Positions 8,919-17,573 are shown, counted from the stretch's first letter. The stretch is 41,363 nucleotides of DNA from Treponema sp. (GCA_031281555.1 JAITFK010000058.1:1-41363), one strand, 5' to 3'. Notes: generated from the letters alone by a model not told the origin. Program-made: numbers and translations.

Positions 8919-8951
8919 ACCTCTGAAAACCCAAACGGGGTTTTTAGAGGT
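8919..8951 (+). repeat. 33-bp dispersed palindrome, copy A
   Basis: The stretch reads ACCTCTGAAAACCC, loop, GGGGTTTTTAGAGGT and folds into a stem of about 14 pairs (one G-T pair) with a five-base loop. A nearly identical sequence lies at 29472-29504 on the opposite strand, differing at two positions near the loop; the stem is kept. Here it lies between the protease gene and the MATE gene, directly after a TATAAT at 8912-8917, so it would lie in the 5' leader of the MATE mRNA if that box is a -10. Confidence 0.75.
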
Positions 8952-8980
8952 ACCCACCATCAAAAAAACGGAAGGCTATT

Positions 8981-10327
8981 ATGTTTAAAACAGGAATAAA
9001 TTTGTTAAGCGGAAACATAGTTAAATCATTGCTTGTTTTCGCTGTTCCCATGTTCCTGTCCAATATATTTCAACAGTTATATAACACCGCTGATATCGTA
9101 ATTGTCGGATATTATCTCGGCGAAGCTTCTCTTGCCGCTATTGGCGCGTGTGCGGTGATATTTGACTTGCTTATAGGCTTTGCTATTGGCGTTGGGGGAG
9201 GCTTCGGTATTGCTGTAGCCAGAAGCTATGGCTCAGGCGATCAAGACTTGCTTAAACGCACAGTTGCGGGAGCGGCTGTGATAGGTCTATTACTGACGCT
9301 TTTCATTTCGGTTACAGCAAATCTGTTTTTGATGCCGATATTGAAATTAATAAACATACCGGAATATGTAATAGACGCGGCATACTCATATATTTCAATA
9401 TTAATTGCCTTTGCAGTTGTACTTTTTACTTACAATTTATGCGCAGGGCTTCTACGCGCTATAGGCAACAGCACAATGCCGCTTGTTTTTTTGGTTATTT
9501 CATCTTTACTGAATATAGTATTGGATATTCTTTTTATTACACAATTAAATTTGGGTGTCCGCGGAGCGGCAGCGGCTACTGTTGCAGCACAGGGTACATC
9601 GGCGTTAATTTGCCTGATATATATTTATAAAAAATGTCCCATACTTATACCGGAAAGAAAGCATTTCCATAATAATATTTCATTTTACAAAGAGCTTGCG
9701 GCGCAGGGCTTCTCTATGGGTTTTATGCTGTCGATTGTTACTTTAGGCTCTGTTGTACTCCAACGTTCTATAAACGGATTAGGTTACCTTGTAATTGCAG
9801 GGCATATAGCGGCGCGTAAACTCAACGGCTTTTGCATGATACCAATCCCCACAATAGCAATCGCGCTCTCTACATTTGTTTCGCAAAACAAGGGAGCGAA
9901 CCGGCTTGACCGTATACGAAAAGCCGTACGTTATGGTAATTTTTTCGCAGTAATATGGGGTGCATTTATTTCGGTTATGCTAATATTTTTTTCTGTAATT
10001 TTAATTAAATTACTTTCCGGTTCGAATGAGAGTGTTGTTATTGAAAACGGCACGCGGTATCTTAGGGTAAACTCAATATTTTATATTATTCTTGGTATGC
10101 TCTTAAATTTTCGCCTTGCACTTCAGGGAATAGGGGAAAAAGTTATTCCGGTTATCTCAAGTGTTATTGAACTTACCGGTAAAGTTATATTTGCTTTTTT
10201 CCTTGTACCTGTTCTTGGTTATTCAGCTGTAATTATTTGTGAACCAATTATATGGTGCATGATGTTTATACAGCTTCTATACTCATTTTATACAAATCCC
10301 TATATCAGAGGGAAATCATCTGAATAA
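8981..10327 (+). CDS. MATE-family multidrug/organic cation efflux transporter
   Basis: 448 residues with about 12 membrane segments in two similar halves, as in MatE proteins that export drugs or cationic compounds using H+ or Na+ gradients. Family features include ALPLMLS-like N-terminus FAVPMFLSNIFQQLYNTADI, VGYYLGEASLAAIGAC, and the duplicated pattern in the second half (QGFSMGFMLSIVTLGSVVLQ). Length is normal. It is preceded by the hairpin repeat at 8919-8951 and a GGAAGG-like ribosome site shortly before the ATG. It converges with ridA with only 9 bp between the stop codons and no clear terminator in that gap. Substrate unknown. Confidence 0.92.
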   Translation: MFKTGINLLSGNIVKSLLVFAVPMFLSNIFQQLYNTADIVIVGYYLGEASLAAIGACAVIFDLLIGFAIGVGGGFGIAVARSYGSGDQDLLKRTVAGAAVIGLLLTLFISVTANLFLMPILKLINIPEYVIDAAYSYISILIAFAVVLFTYNLCAGLLRAIGNSTMPLVFLVISSLLNIVLDILFITQLNLGVRGAAAATVAAQGTSALICLIYIYKKCPILIPERKHFHNNISFYKELAAQGFSMGFMLSIVTLGSVVLQRSINGLGYLVIAGHIAARKLNGFCMIPIPTIAIALSTFVSQNKGANRLDRIRKAVRYGNFFAVIWGAFISVMLIFFSVILIKLLSGSNESVVIENGTRYLRVNSIFYIILGMLLNFRLALQGIGEKVIPVISSVIELTGKVIFAFFLVPVLGYSAVIICEPIIWCMMFIQLLYSFYTNPYIRGKSSE

Positions 10328-10336
10328 GTGTATAAA

Positions 10337-10711
10337 TTACGGAATTTCCGCAACAGCTTCAATTTCTACAAGCGAACTCTTCGGTAAAGCAAGAACCGCC
10401 ACGCATGAACGGGCGGGTTTACCGGTAAAATGTTTTGAATAAACTTCATTGAATGCGGTAAAATCCTTCATATCAGTTAAAAAGCAGGTCGTCTTAATAA
10501 CATGAGCAAGGCCGCTGCCCGCCGCGTCTAATACCGCCTTCAGGTTTTGAATAGACTGTTCGGCTTGCTCCTTGATTCCTCCGTTAATAATTTCGCCGGT
10601 TTCAGGTATAATAGGAATTTGCCCTGATGTAAAAACAAGGCCATTTAACGCGATAGCATGGGAATACGGCCCTATAGCGGACGGAGCTTTTTTTGCGATA
10701 ATAATTTCCAT
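10337..10711 (-). CDS. ridA: RidA-family enamine/imine deaminase
   Basis: 124 residues, the exact size of RidA (YjgF). RidA hydrolyses reactive 2-aminoacrylate and related imines released by PLP enzymes such as threonine dehydratase, protecting other enzymes. Recognisable segments are IGPYSHAIALNGLVFTSGQI near the N-terminus, and the active-site region PARSCVAVLALPKSSLVEIEAVA with the substrate-binding Arg and the final Glu. It is a cytoplasmic trimer in known members. It appears to be a single gene, convergent with the MATE gene. A YggS protein in the same window also relates to PLP chemistry, but the genes are far apart. Confidence 0.95.
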   Translation of the reverse strand: MEIIIAKKAPSAIGPYSHAIALNGLVFTSGQIPIIPETGEIINGGIKEQAEQSIQNLKAVLDAAGSGLAHVIKTTCFLTDMKDFTAFNEVYSKHFTGKPARSCVAVLALPKSSLVEIEAVAEIP

Positions 10712-10854
10712 AATGTTTCTCTCTCCTATATCACATAATTGTCAGCGCTTTGTTCTTCATATTGTTCAAGCATACTTGTTTTTTGATTATACTTTCAAGT
10801 ATTTTTTCCTTTTCATAGTTATGAATGAAGACATTTAATTGCGTTCAAAAACTT

Positions 10855-11352
10855 CTATAAAAATTTTTCCAGATAACCTGTATCCAACCAACGATCAAGC
10901 TTATGCCCGACTTCACGGAAATATCCGACTTCACTAAAACCGAATTTTTCGTGGAATCGTTTGCTGGCTTCATTGGGGTAGCCGAGTATCGCTATCACGG
11001 TGTGAAACCCGCTTTGCTTCAAATCTTCAAGGACAGCTTTATAAAGCTCAGTCCCAATTCCGCCGCGTCTTAAGTCTTGTTTTATATATACGCTGGTTTC
11101 GGCGGTAAAGCGATAAGCTTCTCGTTCGTGAAAAGGATGAGCGTAGGCATAGCCCGCAATGCCGCCGTCAAGCTCAGCTACTTTATACGGAAATCCTAAC
11201 GTAAAGCGGTATTGTTCAATTCTCCTGCGGAATTCCGTCAATGCCGGTATTATGGTTTCAAAAGTTACCCATGTGGTTTCCACGTAAGGCGTATAAATGT
11301 CAAGTAACGCCTGCGTATCATCCAATTGCACGTCACGAATGGTCAGCGGCAT
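10855..11352 (-). CDS. GNAT-family N-acetyltransferase, phosphinothricin acetyltransferase-like
   Basis: 165 residues. The start MPLTIRDVQLDDTQALLDIY, the segment TTWVTFET and the acetyl-CoA loop QDLRRGGIGTELYKAVLE are typical of the phosphinothricin/methionine-sulfoximine acetyltransferase branch of GNAT. The family end motif EKFGFSEVGYFREVGHKLDRW is also present. Members acetylate the amino group of amino-acid analogues or amines with acetyl-CoA. The natural substrate here is not known. The gene stands alone, transcribed away from the methyltransferase gene, with a candidate promoter TTGACA-N17-TAAAAA in the upstream gap. Confidence 0.88.
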   Translation of the reverse strand: MPLTIRDVQLDDTQALLDIYTPYVETTWVTFETIIPALTEFRRRIEQYRFTLGFPYKVAELDGGIAGYAYAHPFHEREAYRFTAETSVYIKQDLRRGGIGTELYKAVLEDLKQSGFHTVIAILGYPNEASKRFHEKFGFSEVGYFREVGHKLDRWLDTGYLEKFL

Positions 11353-11576
11353 ATTTCTTGGTAACCTGATCCCATAATACTTGATTTTTCTTAAAATTTT
11401 CCCTTAAAATAGAGCAATAAGTTATTTTGAAAAATTTTAACATTATAATGTTTTTTACCCAATTATACAAATTTTGTCAATTAAGGGTAAAATAAATTAC
11501 CGTTTGTATGGTTATGACCGGTGAGGATTTTCCAAAACTTCAGTTTTGGAAAAGGCTCCGATATTAAGAAAAAATA
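11353..11576. promoter_or_regulatory. Divergent intergenic region with palindromes, GNAT / DNA methyltransferase
   Basis: This 224-bp AT-rich gap has several symmetric sequences. AACATTATAATGTT at 11439-11452 is a perfect 14-bp palindrome. TTTTACCC near 11453 pairs with GGGTAAAA near 11485. TTTTCCAAAAC-TTCA-GTTTTGGAAAA at 11528-11553 is a perfect 11-bp stem with a four-base loop, just ahead of the methyltransferase start. On the minus strand TTGACA (11475-11480) is followed, 17 bases on, by TAAAAA (11452-11457), a candidate promoter for the GNAT gene. No strong promoter was found for the methyltransferase gene. Confidence 0.4.
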
Positions 11577-12440
11577 ATGAAATCTGTACAACAGAACTAT
11601 AAACATGATAAAACATTCAATTCAAGCAGTCATTTAAAAAAAATAATTTCATGCTCTGTAAAAGAATTTATCCCGTTTTTTCAATTAAATAATACTGTAA
11701 TTTTTAACGGTGATTGTTTGGAAATACTGTTGATTTTTCCTGAAAATTCAATAGATATGATTTTTGCAGATCCGCCTTATATGTTATCGAATGACGGATT
11801 AACATGCCAAAACGGTAAAATGGTAAAAGTAAATAAAGGTCAATGGGATAAGAGTAATGGTTTTGAGAACGATACTGCTTTTCATAATGAATGGATTTCC
11901 GCCTGCCGCCGTATATTAAAACCTGAAGGTACAATTTGGGTTTCAGGCACATACCACAGTATTTATCAATGCGGTTATCTTCTGCAAAAAAATAACTTTC
12001 ATATATTAAATGATATTACATGGTTTAAACCCAATGCTTCACCTAACTTAAGCTGCCGTTTTTTTACAGCGTCGCACGAAACACTTATATGGGCAAGAAA
12101 AGACAAAAAAGCAAAACATACATTTAATTATGGAGAAATGAAGAACGGTTTTTTCCCTGAAGATAAAATAAAGAAAGAAAATACACAAATGAGGTCAGTT
12201 TGGTCAATTGGGACTCCCAAAGACAGTGAAAAAAAATACGGGAAGCATCCCACTCAAAAACCGTTGGATCTGTTAAAACGTATTGTGCTTGCGTCGACAA
12301 ATGAAAAAGCAATAGTTCTGGATCCTTTTTGCGGCAGCGGAACTACAGGGGTTGCCTGTAAATGTTTACCTGACAGGTTCTTTATTGGTATAGAAATTGA
12401 TAAAGCATATTGTGGTTTGGCAAAAAAAAGATTAGAGTAA
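11577..12440 (+). CDS. DNA N6-adenine/N4-cytosine methyltransferase, beta class (solitary)
   Basis: 287 residues. The catalytic motif IV is DPPY at 65-68 (IFADPPYMLSNDG) and the SAM-binding motif I, DPFCGSGTTG, is at 249-258, so the catalytic motif precedes the SAM motif, as in the beta class (CcrM, HinfI, DpnA-like). HPTQKP, the usual segment before motif I, is present. The stretch NKGQWDKS following motif IV resembles DpnA/LlaDCHIB-type enzymes, which act on GATC; that assignment is a guess. No endonuclease gene is adjacent, so it is a solitary enzyme or a leftover of a restriction system. The DNA around it is AT-rich compared with neighbours. The ribosome binding site is weak (AAGAAAAAATA before ATG). 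Confidence 0.9.
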   Translation: MKSVQQNYKHDKTFNSSSHLKKIISCSVKEFIPFFQLNNTVIFNGDCLEILLIFPENSIDMIFADPPYMLSNDGLTCQNGKMVKVNKGQWDKSNGFENDTAFHNEWISACRRILKPEGTIWVSGTYHSIYQCGYLLQKNNFHILNDITWFKPNASPNLSCRFFTASHETLIWARKDKKAKHTFNYGEMKNGFFPEDKIKKENTQMRSVWSIGTPKDSEKKYGKHPTQKPLDLLKRIVLASTNEKAIVLDPFCGSGTTGVACKCLPDRFFIGIEIDKAYCGLAKKRLE

Positions 12441-12496
12441 TTTGGGGCATTGACACCTTTCCGTATCAAATATAAATTCAAACAAGTAACAATACG

Positions 12497-13552
12497 ATGA
12501 ATATATTGTATAATTTTTTTAATAAATCCATACCGGCCTCTGTAGTAGTCGCTGTTTTCTCAGGTCTCTTTATCGGTACGGCATTTGGACTGTCAATTCC
12601 GGTAATTGTAGCTTCCAATTCAGAAAAAGTTGCCAGTTATGAAGAAGTGGCGGCGCAGGTTATGGTTGAGGATGTTTTACGGATTGCGGGGCGAAGCGGT
12701 ACGGAAGAAACAGGTCTTAGTTATGTAACCCTTCCGGGAATTCAAAAATATGACGGTCCCCGTCTTGCGCAAACCATGCCTATTGAAACAAAAGAGACCT
12801 GGCTTTCATGGATGAGCAGAAACCGCCGTGATGATCCTGTTTTTTTGGAAGAACGCTGGCAATGGGCGCAGGATTTGGTTCTTTCCTCGGAACTAAAACG
12901 CCCTGAGGATGTACGGGCGTTTCTTTTAACTCCAAGGGAACACTTTGTCAGGGCTGTTAACAAGGGTCTTGAATATGCTAATACCTGGCTTCCTATCGGT
13001 TATGGAGCGACTATTACCGATCCTGATGTAGTTTCAATGATGACCACAACCCTGAATGTCCAGCCAGGAGACAAAGTTCTTGAAATAGGGACTGGTTCGG
13101 GATATCAATCAGCGATTCTTTCCTATCTTACCAAGGATGTATATACAATCGAGATAATCAGGCCGCTATTTATAGAAACAGACGCTTTATACCGCGATTT
13201 AGAAAAAAACTTCCCTTCCTATTCGGTAATTAACCGTAAACTGGGTGACGGTTATTACGGCTGGGAAGAATTTGCTCCTTTTGACAAAATTATTGTTACC
13301 TGCGCAATTGACCATATTCCGCCTCCGCTGCTCAGGCAGTTAAGCCCGGGCGGGATCATGGTATTACCCCTAGGCCCGCCCAATCGCCAGTACATTATGG
13401 AAATAGTAAAGAAGGAAGCGGAAGACGGTTCTATTACCCTAAGCCGCAGGGATGTTTATAACGGTCAGAGTGTGAAATTCATCCCATTCAGGGATGAAAG
13501 CGGAATGTCGTATAGTACGCCGCTTCCTCCTGAAGATATAAATTTACCGTAA
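12497..13552 (+). CDS. Membrane-anchored protein-L-isoaspartate O-methyltransferase
   Basis: 351 residues, much longer than the usual 210. A hydrophobic segment at about residues 12-39 (IPASVVVAVFSGLFIGTAFG) is a membrane anchor or signal, followed by about 90 residues of linker with no clear family. From about 138 the PCMT domain starts (LLTPREHFVRAV, LPIGYGATITDPDVVSMM), with SAM motif I VLEIGTGSGYQ at 194-204, DGYYGW, and PPPLLRQLSPGG near the C-terminus. PCMT methylates isoaspartyl residues to repair aged proteins. SAM is cytoplasmic, so the enzyme domain should face the cytoplasm even though the N-terminus looks like an export signal; orientation is unresolved. It has its own ribosome site region but no clear promoter. 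Confidence 0.85.
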   Translation: MNILYNFFNKSIPASVVVAVFSGLFIGTAFGLSIPVIVASNSEKVASYEEVAAQVMVEDVLRIAGRSGTEETGLSYVTLPGIQKYDGPRLAQTMPIETKETWLSWMSRNRRDDPVFLEERWQWAQDLVLSSELKRPEDVRAFLLTPREHFVRAVNKGLEYANTWLPIGYGATITDPDVVSMMTTTLNVQPGDKVLEIGTGSGYQSAILSYLTKDVYTIEIIRPLFIETDALYRDLEKNFPSYSVINRKLGDGYYGWEEFAPFDKIIVTCAIDHIPPPLLRQLSPGGIMVLPLGPPNRQYIMEIVKKEAEDGSITLSRRDVYNGQSVKFIPFRDESGMSYSTPLPPEDINLP

Positions 13553-13626
13553 AAAACGGGGTAAAAGACACGAAAAATTATTAAGGCTGGACAAATCATA
13601 ACCGATGTTTTATAATAGGAGACGTA

Positions 13627-15444
13627 ATGGGAGGGTTGTATTCTAGTCAAAATGTCACAAAACGCCGGTATTTACCTCATATAAATACCAGGCAAGCTGC
13701 TTCTGTAAAGGGGTTCTTATCTGTTATGGGAGGTAGTATCCTTAAGTTGTTAATATATATTTTAAACACTGTAGGTGTATTTTTTCTTTCTATCGGAAAA
13801 AAAATCTTCGATGTAGTTAAAGGACTATTATCAAGGTTATTCGATATAGTTCGTTTCAATCCGATGGTTCGTAAAATCACAATTTTTACATGTCTTGCCG
13901 CTTTTATTGCAGGCGCTGTTTTTCTGGTTTCCTTCGCAATCATTTCTCCTGAACTGCCGCCGGGAAATTTAATATCTACAATAATGGATATTTCCGAAGA
14001 TCAAAAATCAATTAATAATGCCAAATCACATTTAATTCTTTCTTCCGATGACGCTGATTGGGCGGAATTAACGTTTTTTGACGATAAAAACTTTGAAACA
14101 GGAGCCGGTTCCGAGACGCAAGATCGTTCAATAGATATTGAATATCCGATCCGTCCGGGAGAGACTCTGTCGGAAATTGCCTATGCCTACGGAATTCCAT
14201 ACGAATTCCTTGCATGGTACAACAAAATAACCAACCCTAACCGTATCCGTATGGGAACGAAAATAATCATCCCTTCCAAAGCAAATATTGAGCTTCTGGA
14301 ATCTGAATACCGGCAGCAAAAAACAAAGCAAAGACAAACAACTGCTGCTACAAAGACTGTTAAAAATATAGAAATTTCATACGAAAGTCGCAATAACGGA
14401 AGCGGCTCGGGAATAACTGTTCATTTTTCTGTTGTAAACCCTCCTTCCAATTTAAAATCTTACGAATGGGATCTTGGAGACGGAAGGCGCAGTTTCAGGG
14501 AAAGTCCCAGTTATGAATATTCTGTACCGAGAACATATGTTATCCGCCTGACAGCCCAGGATGGGTCAGGGGTCATTTACAGATCCAATCATCTTTATAT
14601 TGATATTCCGCATCCTGCCTCTGCGGCGGAGAACAGCACAACTGTATTTATTACGCTTTCTTCTCCTGACGAATATTTCGCGGTAAACGGGACAATTAAA
14701 AAAATTTCCCGTTATACCAATATGGAAGATGCGGTGGATTTAAGCGAGTCGGATAAAATCCTTACTAAGATACGTTTTAAGAAAAGCGGCTATTACGGCG
14801 TTACCGTGCAGGAAAAAGGAGGCCGCGAACAGTACTATTCAATTTTTGTAAGCCCGATTCCGACCATGCATGTCGATGTAGCTGTAAATAATTTTAACTG
14901 GTACAGAACACAGTTTAATTCGGGAACAGCGTCCAACTGCGGGCCTGCATCGGCGTCAATGGCAATAAGCTGGGGAACAGGCGAATATTTTCCGGTGTCC
15001 GCAGTGCGTCAGGCTATAGGCTGGCAGGGAAACGGCGGAACAAGTTTTGATGAACTCTTGCGCGTTATCAGAAACAACGGAGTGGACGCAAACATACAGC
15101 CTTTAAAGACAGCGCAGGATATAAGGGATGTAATAGATTCAGGGGCAATTGCAATTGTCCTTTTTTATACCGACGGGGTAAGGATGACGCGCGGCGATCC
15201 GGCTGTAGACCTTTTGGGAAGGTACTACAACGATTCAGTCGGTCATTATATAGTTATAAAAGGTTATTCACTAAACGGGGACTATTTTGTAGTCCATGAT
15301 CCTATACCAAGCGACTGGAGCGCAAACAGTTTCCGTTACGCGGATGAAATCAGCATGATGGGACGCAACCGCTATTTTTCTTCCGCGGAAATCTTACGTT
15401 CCCTCCGCCGCAGCGAAATGATCGTAGCGCCGGGCAAAGGATAA
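13627..15444 (+). CDS. LysM-PKD-C39-like peptidase envelope protein
   Basis: 605 residues; ATG with AGGAG 5 bases upstream. Order of parts: hydrophobic segments at about 36-56 and 85-107 (anchor), a LysM peptidoglycan-binding domain at 172-217 (YPIRPGETLSEIAYAYGIPY...RIRMGTKIIIPS), a PKD-like beta domain at about 250-328 with WDLGDG and YVIRLTA, a second beta region at 336-412, and a C39-type papain-like domain at 420-600. Its likely catalytic residues are Cys438 (NCGPASA), His540 (GHYIVIKGY) and Asp558 (HDP). The combination suggests a cell-wall-attached cysteine protease or bacteriocin-type leader peptidase on the periplasmic side. It lies just before the flagellar operon. Substrate unknown; a role in envelope or flagellar maturation is speculation. 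Confidence 0.82.
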   Translation: MGGLYSSQNVTKRRYLPHINTRQAASVKGFLSVMGGSILKLLIYILNTVGVFFLSIGKKIFDVVKGLLSRLFDIVRFNPMVRKITIFTCLAAFIAGAVFLVSFAIISPELPPGNLISTIMDISEDQKSINNAKSHLILSSDDADWAELTFFDDKNFETGAGSETQDRSIDIEYPIRPGETLSEIAYAYGIPYEFLAWYNKITNPNRIRMGTKIIIPSKANIELLESEYRQQKTKQRQTTAATKTVKNIEISYESRNNGSGSGITVHFSVVNPPSNLKSYEWDLGDGRRSFRESPSYEYSVPRTYVIRLTAQDGSGVIYRSNHLYIDIPHPASAAENSTTVFITLSSPDEYFAVNGTIKKISRYTNMEDAVDLSESDKILTKIRFKKSGYYGVTVQEKGGREQYYSIFVSPIPTMHVDVAVNNFNWYRTQFNSGTASNCGPASASMAISWGTGEYFPVSAVRQAIGWQGNGGTSFDELLRVIRNNGVDANIQPLKTAQDIRDVIDSGAIAIVLFYTDGVRMTRGDPAVDLLGRYYNDSVGHYIVIKGYSLNGDYFVVHDPIPSDWSANSFRYADEISMMGRNRYFSSAEILRSLRRSEMIVAPGKG

Positions 15445-15499
15445 CTAAAGTAAAATGTTGTAAATATAAAATGGGAAAACGGCTATTGGTTGTTTTTCC

Positions 15500-15527
15500 T
15501 AAAGCTTAATAAAAAAATCTCCGATTT
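15500..15527 (+). promoter_or_regulatory. Candidate sigma-28 (FliA)-type promoter of the flagellar operon
   Basis: TAAAGCTT at 15500-15507 matches the sigma-28 -35 consensus TAAAGTTT with one change. After 12 bases comes TCCGATTT at 15520-15527, which keeps the core CCGAT of GCCGATAA. Transcription would begin about 30 bases before the flbB ATG. The same stretch contains AAAAATC-TCC-GATTTTT, a weak AT-rich hairpin, so part of it might instead end transcription of the upstream gene. Confidence 0.45.
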
Positions 15528-15556
15528 TTATATTAAGTTCGATTTGGGAGAGAAAA

Positions 15557-16174
15557 ATGTTTGGCAGAGTAATAGTTCTTCTGCTGCTTATTGGTATTCT
15601 CGCTATAAGCGGCATTATATGGTTTGATTATCTTAATGTCATAGACGCTAAAAGCGTATTGGCTCCTTTTTACAAATACGTCCCCTTTATTCCGGGCGAA
15701 GGCAGAACACAGCCCAGGACAGCAACACCCGATGAATTTATCAATCTTGACGCGGAACGGTTGGCTATACGGCTTGAATCGCTGGAATTTCAACGCATGG
15801 AAATGGACGTTCTTCAGCACGGTATAGATTCCAGGCAGGGGGAAATAAATCAAATGGCGCAGGAATTGGAAGAACGCCAAAAAGCTTTAGAAGAATGGGA
15901 AAATACTCTCAAAGCGATAGTCGCAGATGCCGAAAATAAAAATAGGAATGTCGAGCAAAATGCCCGTTATCTGAGCGGTATGCCGCCGCAAAACGCGGTT
16001 AATATCATTGTCGCTTTGGATGATCAGGACGCTATCGACGTACTCCGGATGACCGAGGAAATCGCCAAGACCGAAGGAACAGCATCAATTGTGTCCTATT
16101 GGTTTTCGCTGATGGATCCGGCTAGGGCGGCCGTACTGCAGAGAAAAATGGCAGGAAGACCTTCCAGTCTTTAA
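15557..16174 (+). CDS. flbB: Spirochaete flagellar collar protein FlbB
   Basis: 205 residues. One N-terminal membrane segment (about 4-25), a periplasmic helical region with a coiled coil at about 72-130 rich in Glu and Gln (RLESLEFQRMEMDVLQHG, ELEERQKALEEWENTL), and a C-terminal MgtE-N/MotE-like domain (YLSGMPPQNAVNIIVALDD, AAVLQRKMAG). This is the arrangement of FlbB, the spirochaete protein that builds the base of the flagellar collar and recruits other collar proteins in Borrelia. It is also related to MotE. It begins the operon; GGGAG lies upstream of the ATG. Gene order with fliK, flgD, flgE, flbD, motA and motB matches spirochaete flagellar operons. Confidence 0.88.
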   Translation: MFGRVIVLLLLIGILAISGIIWFDYLNVIDAKSVLAPFYKYVPFIPGEGRTQPRTATPDEFINLDAERLAIRLESLEFQRMEMDVLQHGIDSRQGEINQMAQELEERQKALEEWENTLKAIVADAENKNRNVEQNARYLSGMPPQNAVNIIVALDDQDAIDVLRMTEEIAKTEGTASIVSYWFSLMDPARAAVLQRKMAGRPSSL

Positions 16175-16220
16175 CCTGACGGTTATTGCCTTCCGGAACT
16201 TAATTTAAGGAGGCCGGGCG

Positions 16221-17573
16221 GTGATAGCCGTTTCTACCTACACAGAACCAGTACCTGTTAATCCCTTAGCGAATGAACCCCTTCAGACGCAGGAAACTGA
16301 AGAAAAAGAAGAGTCAGGCGAATTTGCAGAGATTCTCGCAGGATTACTGCGTACCAATGAAATGATCCAAACGGATCAAAATGTCGAACTTTCCGAGTTA
16401 GAATCGGTTTTTACCGTTTCAACTATGGAAGAAACGGAAACAGCCGGAGAAACAGACCTTTTTGAAATTGCCGGAAAAGCGCAGGAAATAAACATTGATT
16501 TTTCCGGTATTGAAATTTCTGATAAGTACATGAATGATTTATCGGAAATTGAAAATTTTGGACAGGTTACCGACATTACTGACGGTTTAATACCGGATGT
16601 TTCCAATGTTAAAACTGAAACTTTGGCGGAATTGAAGTTAAAAAATGATTTCGCCCAATCAGTTTCTGTTTCACAGTCAGATTTGGAAAATGCCGCGCTT
16701 GAAGTTTCGGTAAATGAAGAATTTTTATCTGCCGATGCGGTTCGGAAAAAAGAAAAATCTTTCTTGGAACGTTCTCTTTCGGAAAACGAAAAAAAAGATG
16801 CGTTAACGCAGAACCTAAAAAACATCAATGAAACTGACGCGTTACGTAAAACTTCTGATAACGAAAGCCGCGGGCGTCTTGATGAAATACGAAACCGCTC
16901 CCGCCGTGAAACACGTTCCGCGAACGGAGTTTCAATTGAAGTCCGCGATTTTAGAACAGCGGAAACAAGCGGCATGAATAATCCGCAAAAACCTTTTTCG
17001 GTTTTGGAAGCGTCCGCAGGCAGAGCCCAAAATGAAACTCCTGTCCGTGAAATAACTTTGGAACTGCGTTTACCTGAACAAAATAATTCCGCGCCGCAGA
17101 CAACATGGGAAGCCAAAGCAGGCACAGCTTTGGAAAACATGCTTGCAAGGGAGCTTCATCAGAACTTTAACGGAGACATAGTCCGCCATGCAAGTATGGC
17201 TCTTCGGGACGGGGGAGAGGGTACTATACGGATTGCGCTTAAACCTGAAAGCCTTGGGAATGTAAAGATACGTCTTGAAATGTCCGAAAACAAGATTACA
17301 GGGATCATCTTTGTTGAAAGCGAAGAATCTTTGAACGCTTTCCGAAGGGAAATTACTTCTCTGGAACAGGCTTTCAGGGATTCAGGGTTTACAAATGCGG
17401 ATTTAAACCTGACTTTAACCCAGGACGGTCAAAATCAACAGGAATGGAACAGGGAGGCAAATTCCTTTACTTCGCAGATGGCGGCATCTCGTTATGAAGA
17501 TTCTTTTGACGATGCGCCGCTTGTTAACATTGTTATTGGGCGGCAGCAAGGCTCAATAAATATGCTTGCATAA
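16221..17573 (+). CDS. fliK: Flagellar hook-length control protein FliK
   Basis: 450 residues with a GTG start, supported by AAGGAGG 7 bases before it. The first about 340 residues are Glu- and Ser-rich, low complexity and poorly conserved, as expected for the ruler part of FliK. The C-terminal Flg_hook domain (about residues 325-410) is clear: LRDGGEGTIRIALKPESLGN, VKIRLEMSENKITG, and ESLNAFRREITSLEQAFRDSGF. FliK is secreted through the flagellar export apparatus, measures hook length and switches export from hook to filament proteins. Its position between flbB and flgD corresponds to the gene called flbC in Borrelia and tapI in Treponema by older names (from memory). Confidence 0.88.
   Translation: MIAVSTYTEPVPVNPLANEPLQTQETEEKEESGEFAEILAGLLRTNEMIQTDQNVELSELESVFTVSTMEETETAGETDLFEIAGKAQEINIDFSGIEISDKYMNDLSEIENFGQVTDITDGLIPDVSNVKTETLAELKLKNDFAQSVSVSQSDLENAALEVSVNEEFLSADAVRKKEKSFLERSLSENEKKDALTQNLKNINETDALRKTSDNESRGRLDEIRNRSRRETRSANGVSIEVRDFRTAETSGMNNPQKPFSVLEASAGRAQNETPVREITLELRLPEQNNSAPQTTWEAKAGTALENMLARELHQNFNGDIVRHASMALRDGGEGTIRIALKPESLGNVKIRLEMSENKITGIIFVESEESLNAFRREITSLEQAFRDSGFTNADLNLTLTQDGQNQQEWNREANSFTSQMAASRYEDSFDDAPLVNIVIGRQQGSINMLA

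Noticed and set aside
11577-13552. Methyltransferase and neighbours considered as a restriction or phage-defence system
   Set aside because: No nuclease, helicase or other defence gene is next to it; the following gene is a protein methyltransferase.
16376-17140. 254-codon open frame on the minus strand inside fliK
   Set aside because: It is a shadow of the low-complexity Glu/Ser-rich fliK sequence, is Ser/Phe-rich and has no family resemblance.
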